Shown here: positions 59,569-64,000 of the stretch, in pieces | Position numbering within the stretch: position 1 is the first letter of the stretch | How the letters are laid out: every line of letters starts with the position of its first letter | Notes under the pieces: generated by a model | Database searches by the model: none | What the model saw: the letters and a program-made list of their open reading frames with translations, nothing else | What the model was told of the DNA's origin: nothing | Made by a program: the position numbers and the translations under genes | Assembly (NCBI GenBank): GCA_905216055.1 | Contig: CAJMSH010000007.1 | Coordinates: forward strand, 1-64,000 | DNA: 64,000 nt | Direction of reading: 5' to 3' | Source: an uncultured bacterium | GTDB taxonomy: Bacteria > Cyanobacteriota > Vampirovibrionia > Gastranaerophilales > Gastranaerophilaceae

Positions 59569-61296
59569 TTATTTTACGATTACAGGTTCAGGATCGTGAC
59601 AATCTTGTTTGTATTTTACTGCTTCTGTAATTTGTCCGAAGAACGGTGTATATCTAACTCTTGGTCTTGCTCCTGAATGTCTGCCGTTTGTATCTCCGTC
59701 ACAATCAAGTACGATTTGTGCATCTTTCAAAAGTAACAATTCCGGATGTTTTTTAACTATTTCTTCATCTGCAAGAAGATCTGAGAAGTCTGAGTAAACT
59801 CTCATTGTTTCACCGACTTTCGGCATTGTGTTCAATGCAAAGTTTGTTACTCCGTGTTTTAGTTTTTCTGCGTGTACGTATGCTTTTAAAACTTTGCCGT
59901 CAGGTCTTTTGCCGTTTATAGTTTTAACTTTAGCAAGTGTAACTTTTGTCCAATCATCGCCTCTTTTTACTTTATGATCACAATATTCTGATTGCCATGT
60001 TTCAACCGGACAAGGTTCTGGTTTATTTACTTGTGGAGTTGTTGGCGCATTGCTGTCTTGTGGTGCTGCAACCGGAGGTGTATCCGGTTCTACACTTGGT
60101 TTTGGTTGTTGTGGTGCTGGTGGCATACCAGGTTCGTAAACTTTAGCTTCTTGTTTACCTTTATCTTTTATAAAGTTCATTGTTGCTAAGCCAAGGCCTA
60201 AACCTGTTGTTGCTCCTGTAATTGCTCCGTTACCGGCATTTACTCCTGATTTTGCTTTTGCTGTTGCTGTATCTGTTGCTGTTGCTGTATCACTTGCTGT
60301 TGCTGATTCTATGATATTTCCGGCTCCATCGTAGATGTTTGCTGTTGCATTTGATGTTGCTGTTGCTGTTGATGTTGCTGTTGCTACAACGTTACTTGCA
60401 AGAACTCCTGATGCTCCAAGAGCTGCTCCAATTCCTGCACCTGCTGCTGTCATTCCTGCAACATACAGACCTCTGTATAAATTTGTATCATCTTTTTCAT
60501 AATCAAGATTTGATTTCTTAGCTATGTTTTTGATAACACTTGCGTTTACGCCTTCTTGAGCGGCAACTTCACGTCTTTCTTTTAAGCTTAAGTGGTAGTT
60601 TTCAACTTCTCCTTCTGTTGTATGTTTGTTTGCGTATTCTACTGCTTTTGCTTTAAATTTATCACTTGAAAAATTGCCGTTTTCATCATAGAAGTAATCT
60701 TTGTGGGATTCAACGAATGCACGAGTTTTTTTGCCTCTTACGTATTCGTTTTCAACTAATTGAGAATCTGCTGCTTCTTTTGCTTCTTTTCTGCTCATTC
60801 CTTCTTCTCTGTATTGAGCAATTAGAGTTCTGCGTTGTGCTTTTCTTGCTTTTTCAGCAGCTTTGTAAGCTTTTTTATCCATGAAAACTTGTGTTCCTCT
60901 TACTTGTTCTCTGTTGTACAAGTTTTCAACATAATTTTTTGCTAATTTGTCAGCTTGTTTTTCAGTATTTACATCTTCAACTGTTTCACCTTTTGAAACT
61001 CCGTAATCTAAAAATCTTTCTTTAGTTGCTTTTTCTGCATTTTTTATATCTTTTTTTGATGAAAATTGTCTTTCGAAGTTTTCTTTTTTCGGTTCTTCTT
61101 TTTTCGGTTGCTCTTTTTCAACTTCAAGACCTTTCATTTCTTTTTCTTCTTCTTTCTTTTCTTGAGGTTGACCTACTGGTACTGTAATTCCCATTGATGA
61201 AAGTTGTTTTCTGTTAGCTTCAACTTGAGCCCCCCATTTTTCTTTAAATTCTGCGGCATAATCTTTACCATAGAATGATAATCCATCAATACTCAT
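59569..61296 (-). CDS. Uncharacterised protein with Ala/Thr repeat and Gly/Ala-rich segments
   Basis: A 575-residue protein I do not recognise. Residues 1-270 are Lys/Glu-rich and probably coiled coil. Residues about 283-306 (GMTAAGAGIGAALGASGVLA) and 365-380 form Gly/Ala-rich, possibly membrane-inserting stretches around an Ala-Thr low-complexity block (ATSTATATSNATAN). A Pro-rich linker (about 390-430) leads to a C-terminal domain of about 130 residues; its YCDHKVKRGDDWTKVTLAKVK opening looks LysM-like and may bind peptidoglycan. Overall plan resembles the 905-aa protein at 5612-8329. AAAGGG precedes the ATG. No signal peptide is seen, so its location is uncertain. Confidence 0.75.
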   Translation of the reverse strand: MSIDGLSFYGKDYAAEFKEKWGAQVEANRKQLSSMGITVPVGQPQEKKEEEKEMKGLEVEKEQPKKEEPKKENFERQFSSKKDIKNAEKATKERFLDYGVSKGETVEDVNTEKQADKLAKNYVENLYNREQVRGTQVFMDKKAYKAAEKARKAQRRTLIAQYREEGMSRKEAKEAADSQLVENEYVRGKKTRAFVESHKDYFYDENGNFSSDKFKAKAVEYANKHTTEGEVENYHLSLKERREVAAQEGVNASVIKNIAKKSNLDYEKDDTNLYRGLYVAGMTAAGAGIGAALGASGVLASNVVATATSTATATSNATANIYDGAGNIIESATASDTATATDTATAKAKSGVNAGNGAITGATTGLGLGLATMNFIKDKGKQEAKVYEPGMPPAPQQPKPSVEPDTPPVAAPQDSNAPTTPQVNKPEPCPVETWQSEYCDHKVKRGDDWTKVTLAKVKTINGKRPDGKVLKAYVHAEKLKHGVTNFALNTMPKVGETMRVYSDFSDLLADEEIVKKHPELLLLKDAQIVLDCDGDTNGRHSGARPRVRYTPFFGQITEAVKYKQDCHDPEPVIVK

Positions 61297-61465
61297 TTTT
61301 TCCCTTTCTATTTCCTCGTTTAAAGAAAATTAATTTTTTTTTAATATCCCCTATGCTTTTATAAAAAATTTTTGTCTTGCAAAATTGCATGATTGTAAAC
61401 TTTTTTCTTAATATTTGTTAACAATTATGTTCATTAGGACTATTCACAAGCTATAAATTATGGTG

Positions 61466-61471
61466 TATTAT
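61466..61471 (+). promoter_or_regulatory. -10 box, leaderless GTG start of the OppD-type gene
   Basis: TATTAT ends 6 nt before the GTG at 61478. The ATG at 61460 would lie upstream of the box and is rejected. Confidence 0.5.
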
Positions 61472-61477
61472 AAACTT

Positions 61478-62428
61478 GTGACTGTATTAGAGGTTAGAAA
61501 TCTTAATTTAGGTTTTAATTGTGAATGCGGATTTAGGCAGGCATTGTTTGACGTTTCTTTTTCGCTTGAAAAAGGGAGAATGCACGCGCTTGTCGGAGAA
61601 TCAGGATGCGGAAAAACTCTTAGTGCTATGAGCATTTTGCAGTTACTCCCTAAAAATGCTCAAATAAAAAGCGGTGAAATTATATTTAAGGGTAAAAATC
61701 TTTTTAATGCTTCAAAAAATGAATTGCAGCATATTAGAGGGGCTAAAATTGCTTTGATTCCGCAAGATCCTATGACTTCATTAAATCCTTTATATACTGT
61801 CGGTGATCAGCTTTTAGAGGTTATTAAAATTCATCAGGGCTTGAGAGGGAAGGAGGCTTTTGACAAAGCTGTTGAATCTTTAGAAACTGTGCAAATCCCT
61901 TGTGCTGCGGATAGAATGAAGGCATATCCGTATGAATTTTCAGGCGGGATGAAGCAACGTGCAATTATTGCAATGGCGCTTGCTTGTGAGGCTGAAATAT
62001 TAATTGCAGATGAGCCTACGACAGCTTTAGACGTTACAATCCAAGCTCAAATTATGAATTTGTTAAAAGAAATTCAAGCTCAAAAAGGTACATCAATTCT
62101 TTTGATTACTCATGATTTGGCTCTGGTTGGTGAAAATGCTGATTATGTCTCGGTTATGTATGCAGGCAGAATTATTGAAACTGCACCGGCAAAAGAATTT
62201 TTTGCAAATCCAAAGCATCCTTATTCAAACGCACTTTTAAAATCTTTGCCTTCAAATAAAAATTCTCGTTTAGAAACAATTAACGGGCAACCACCGACTA
62301 TTATGCAGGATATTTCAGGTTGTCGTTTTCATCCGAGATGTTCTAAATGTATAGAAATTTGCACTCAGAAAATCCCGCAATTAGACAACGTCGGTATAAA
62401 CCATTATTCAGCTTGCTTTTGTAATTAA
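61478..62428 (+). CDS. Peptide/nickel-type ABC transporter ATP-binding protein
   Basis: A 316-residue ATPase of the OppD/DppD group. Walker A GESGCGKTLS near residue 38, Q-loop LIPQDPMTSLNPLY near 93, the signature SGGMKQRAIIAMA near 152 and Walker B LIADEPTTALD near 174 are all intact. The C terminus has the oligo/dipeptide extension (NPKHPYSNALLKSLP, then GCRFHPRCSKCIEIC) with clustered cysteines that in relatives bind an Fe-S cluster. No permease, binding-protein or OppF gene is in the window on this side. The GTG start gives MTVLEVRNLNLGF, like family starts. The stop overlaps the convergent amidohydrolase by 4 bp. Confidence 0.9.
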   Translation: MTVLEVRNLNLGFNCECGFRQALFDVSFSLEKGRMHALVGESGCGKTLSAMSILQLLPKNAQIKSGEIIFKGKNLFNASKNELQHIRGAKIALIPQDPMTSLNPLYTVGDQLLEVIKIHQGLRGKEAFDKAVESLETVQIPCAADRMKAYPYEFSGGMKQRAIIAMALACEAEILIADEPTTALDVTIQAQIMNLLKEIQAQKGTSILLITHDLALVGENADYVSVMYAGRIIETAPAKEFFANPKHPYSNALLKSLPSNKNSRLETINGQPPTIMQDISGCRFHPRCSKCIEICTQKIPQLDNVGINHYSACFCN

Positions 62429-63534
62429 TGTTTAACTACTTTTGACGGGTTATTTTGCGCTGCTTTTGCTTTTTTGTTGTCTTCATACAATGTTTTTACA
62501 ACAAGTGCGGCAATCCCAAGAACTGCAGCAGCACCGCCGATAAGCCAGCATTTTTGTTTAGAGGTTAATTTTTTTGCCTGATTTTCAATTTTAGTTGATA
62601 CAGGTTTGTTATACCATTTTTTCTCTACAAAAATTTCTTCTGCATTGTCATAGAAAATTCTGTTTAAAGCTTTTTCAGCATCTTCAGGCTTGTCTTTGAA
62701 ATGATCTTTTATAGTATTTTCTACAAAGTCAGAAAATTCTGCATATTTTGTTTTGTCACCCATTTCTGCAATCGGAGTGTCTGAACCAAACATTATTCTT
62801 TCAGGTCCAAGTTTTTCCAGTGTGTAATTTATTAAATCACGATTTTCGTCCCCTTTGCCGAAAAGTGGTGTTAGCCAAGAAATGTCGACAAATAAATTAG
62901 CTTTTTTATCTTTTAAGGAAGCAGAAATATTATCAACAGTTTTTTTAAGTCTTTCAGGTTTTGCCATCAAATCGATGTGATAAAGTACAACAGGCAATTT
63001 CGGATGTTTTTCCGCAAGTTTGATAATTTCATCGGGATCTGAAAATCCGTCTGTTATTGAGTGGAAAACGCAAGGAAGCCCTTTCTCTTCTGCTAAAGTT
63101 AAATATTTTGAATATATTTCAAAATTATCTTTAACTGATTTTTTTGTATTTGTCGGGTGGAATTTCATTCCGTAAAATGTTTTGTTTTTGATTAATTCTT
63201 CAACAACTGATGTATCTTTAGAAATCCCCGGTTGGCAAGATAATAGCGGATATATTTTTACATTTTCATTTCCGACAACATTTTGCATTTCTTTTGCTGA
63301 ATTAAGTTCTGATTTGTATAAATCGCTTCCTTCAGGATTGAACCCTGAAAGCGAGCTTACAAGAATTTTTTTTACATTGTCTGTTTCAACTGTATCAATA
63401 ATATTTTGAGCGTTAAAATAGCATTTACTATTGTGCAGACCATCGTGCATTGAACCTATGTGTCCTTGAACATCAAATTTCTTTCTGTTGCTAGTGAATG
63501 ATGTGTTGTAATTTCCAATTGCTTGAATTTTCAT
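62425..63534 (-). CDS. Amidohydrolase-family protein with C-terminal membrane anchor
   Basis: A 369-residue protein. Residues about 20-310 form a TIM-barrel of the amidohydrolase_2 group: HIGSM near 25, GMKFHPTNT near 148, FHSITDGFS near 180, VVLYHIDLM near 210 and MFGSDTPIAEMG near 268, which supply metal ligands and a catalytic Asp. A single membrane segment (about 332-350, GGAAAVLGIAALVVKTLYE) and a short basic tail follow, an unusual addition. The N terminus carries the short SFTSNRK motif also seen at the start of another hypothetical protein here. It lies 12 bp after bioY with AAGGAG ahead. The substrate is unknown. Confidence 0.8.
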   Translation of the reverse strand: MKIQAIGNYNTSFTSNRKKFDVQGHIGSMHDGLHNSKCYFNAQNIIDTVETDNVKKILVSSLSGFNPEGSDLYKSELNSAKEMQNVVGNENVKIYPLLSCQPGISKDTSVVEELIKNKTFYGMKFHPTNTKKSVKDNFEIYSKYLTLAEEKGLPCVFHSITDGFSDPDEIIKLAEKHPKLPVVLYHIDLMAKPERLKKTVDNISASLKDKKANLFVDISWLTPLFGKGDENRDLINYTLEKLGPERIMFGSDTPIAEMGDKTKYAEFSDFVENTIKDHFKDKPEDAEKALNRIFYDNAEEIFVEKKWYNKPVSTKIENQAKKLTSKQKCWLIGGAAAVLGIAALVVKTLYEDNKKAKAAQNNPSKVVKH

Positions 63535-63546
63535 AAATTTAACTCC

Positions 63547-64000
63547 TTACATAAAAAACCATAAGATAATTTTTGCATATTTTGCAATAAACACTGCGGC
63601 GAAACTAAATACAAAGTCATAAATAATTTTGACACCGCTTTGTGCAACAATCCAGCCAATCATAAATTCGGATCCTTCATGTTGCAATCCTGCTATGAAT
63701 AGCATATATAAAACCCCTATCAGGTGAATAGTTAAAACCCCGACCAGAACTGCGTGAAAAATATTTCGGTTGGTATATCCGCTTTTTAAAATTGAACCTG
63801 AGAAAAATACAGCAGGCATATAAGCTATGATATAACCAAAGCTGTATTCAAAAATATATTTTGGTCCTCCGCCAAGAGCAAAAATTGGCATAGCAAAAAG
63901 ACCAAGTAATATATATATTAAAATACTTACAATACCGTACTTTCTTCCTAAAAACGCTCCTATGAACATAATAATCGGAACTTGCGGTATTAATTTATAT
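63547..64000 (-). CDS. bioY: Biotin transporter BioY, 5' end beyond the window
   Basis: The S-component of an ECF-type vitamin transporter. The reading frame continues in open sequence to base 64000 (YKLIPQVPII... in front of the methionine at 63969), so the start lies outside. Visible parts match BioY: IPQVPIIMFIGAFLGRKYG, LLGLFAMPIFALGGG and a FGYIIAYMPAVFFSG helix, with four or five membrane segments. ECF energising genes (ecfA/T) are not in the window; BioY can also work with a shared module. It is followed by the amidohydrolase gene 12 bp on, so the two probably form an operon. Confidence 0.82.
   Translation of the reverse strand, partial: YKLIPQVPIIMFIGAFLGRKYGIVSILIYILLGLFAMPIFALGGGPKYIFEYSFGYIIAYMPAVFFSGSILKSGYTNRNIFHAVLVGVLTIHLIGVLYMLFIAGLQHEGSEFMIGWIVAQSGVKIIYDFVFSFAAVFIAKYAKIILWFFM

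Overview
This is 64 kb of low-GC DNA (about one third G+C by eye) from a Gram-negative bacterium. Envelope genes include a TolC-type outer-membrane protein, an OmpH/Skp-like periplasmic protein, PBP1A and an OmpA-type peptidoglycan binder. The LktA-type filamentous adhesin, many lineage-restricted hypothetical proteins and the style of the metabolic genes suggest an uncultured gut bacterium such as a Gastranaerophilales/Vampirovibrionia (Melainabacteria) member. That placement is inference; no rRNA gene is present to confirm it. I see no tRNA, rRNA, CRISPR array, transposase, prophage or replication origin.

Layout. 1-5.2 kb: 3' part of priA with a 48-bp tandem repeat, a DUF4145-like membrane protein, pgi, DUF2971 and DUF4186 genes. 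5.6-12.6 kb: two large structural or surface proteins; the second is a secreted filamentous adhesin with an Asp-Thr repeat stalk that ends, unexpectedly, in a PilZ domain. 12.7-21 kb: adenine deaminase, a TolC-like protein, a ferredoxin-nitroreductase, a 53-aa protein, a TPR protein, a YkgJ-type cysteine-cluster protein and hypothetical genes. 21-27.8 kb: PBP1A and RNase HIII, then an operon-like run of a ZorA/MotA-like and ZorB/MotB-like motor pair, a PFL-family (UPF0210) protein and two paralogous small proteins. 27.8-43 kb: uvrC without its usual C-terminal domain, a small secreted protein, OmpH, pgk, UDP-glucuronate decarboxylase, iron-type alcohol dehydrogenase, U32 peptidase, alpha/beta hydrolase, TPR protein, glyoxalase-type protein and a ribE-ribBA-acetyltransferase operon. 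43-52 kb: tpiA, a 0.9-kb non-coding palindrome island, then the fatty-acid cluster yceD-rpmF-plsX-fabH-(small ORF)-fabD-fabG-acpP-fabF. 52-64 kb: an SF1 helicase-nuclease, cca, a GCS2-family glutamate-cysteine ligase, rsmA-ispE, a hypothetical repeat protein, an OppD-type ATPase, an amidohydrolase and the start of bioY.

The metabolic genes fit a fermentative sugar user (pgi, tpiA, pgk, alcohol dehydrogenase) that makes fatty acids and riboflavin and appears to import biotin. The cross-window pattern I find most striking is promoter layout: eleven genes have a TATAAT-like -10 box, often with an upstream TGN, ending exactly 6 or 7 nt before the start codon and no Shine-Dalgarno sequence between. 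This predicts leaderless mRNAs and fixes several start codons. Other genes have conventional leaders with AAAGGAG-type sites. The best candidates for undescribed biology are the motor-pair operon, the adhesin-PilZ fusion and the palindrome island.
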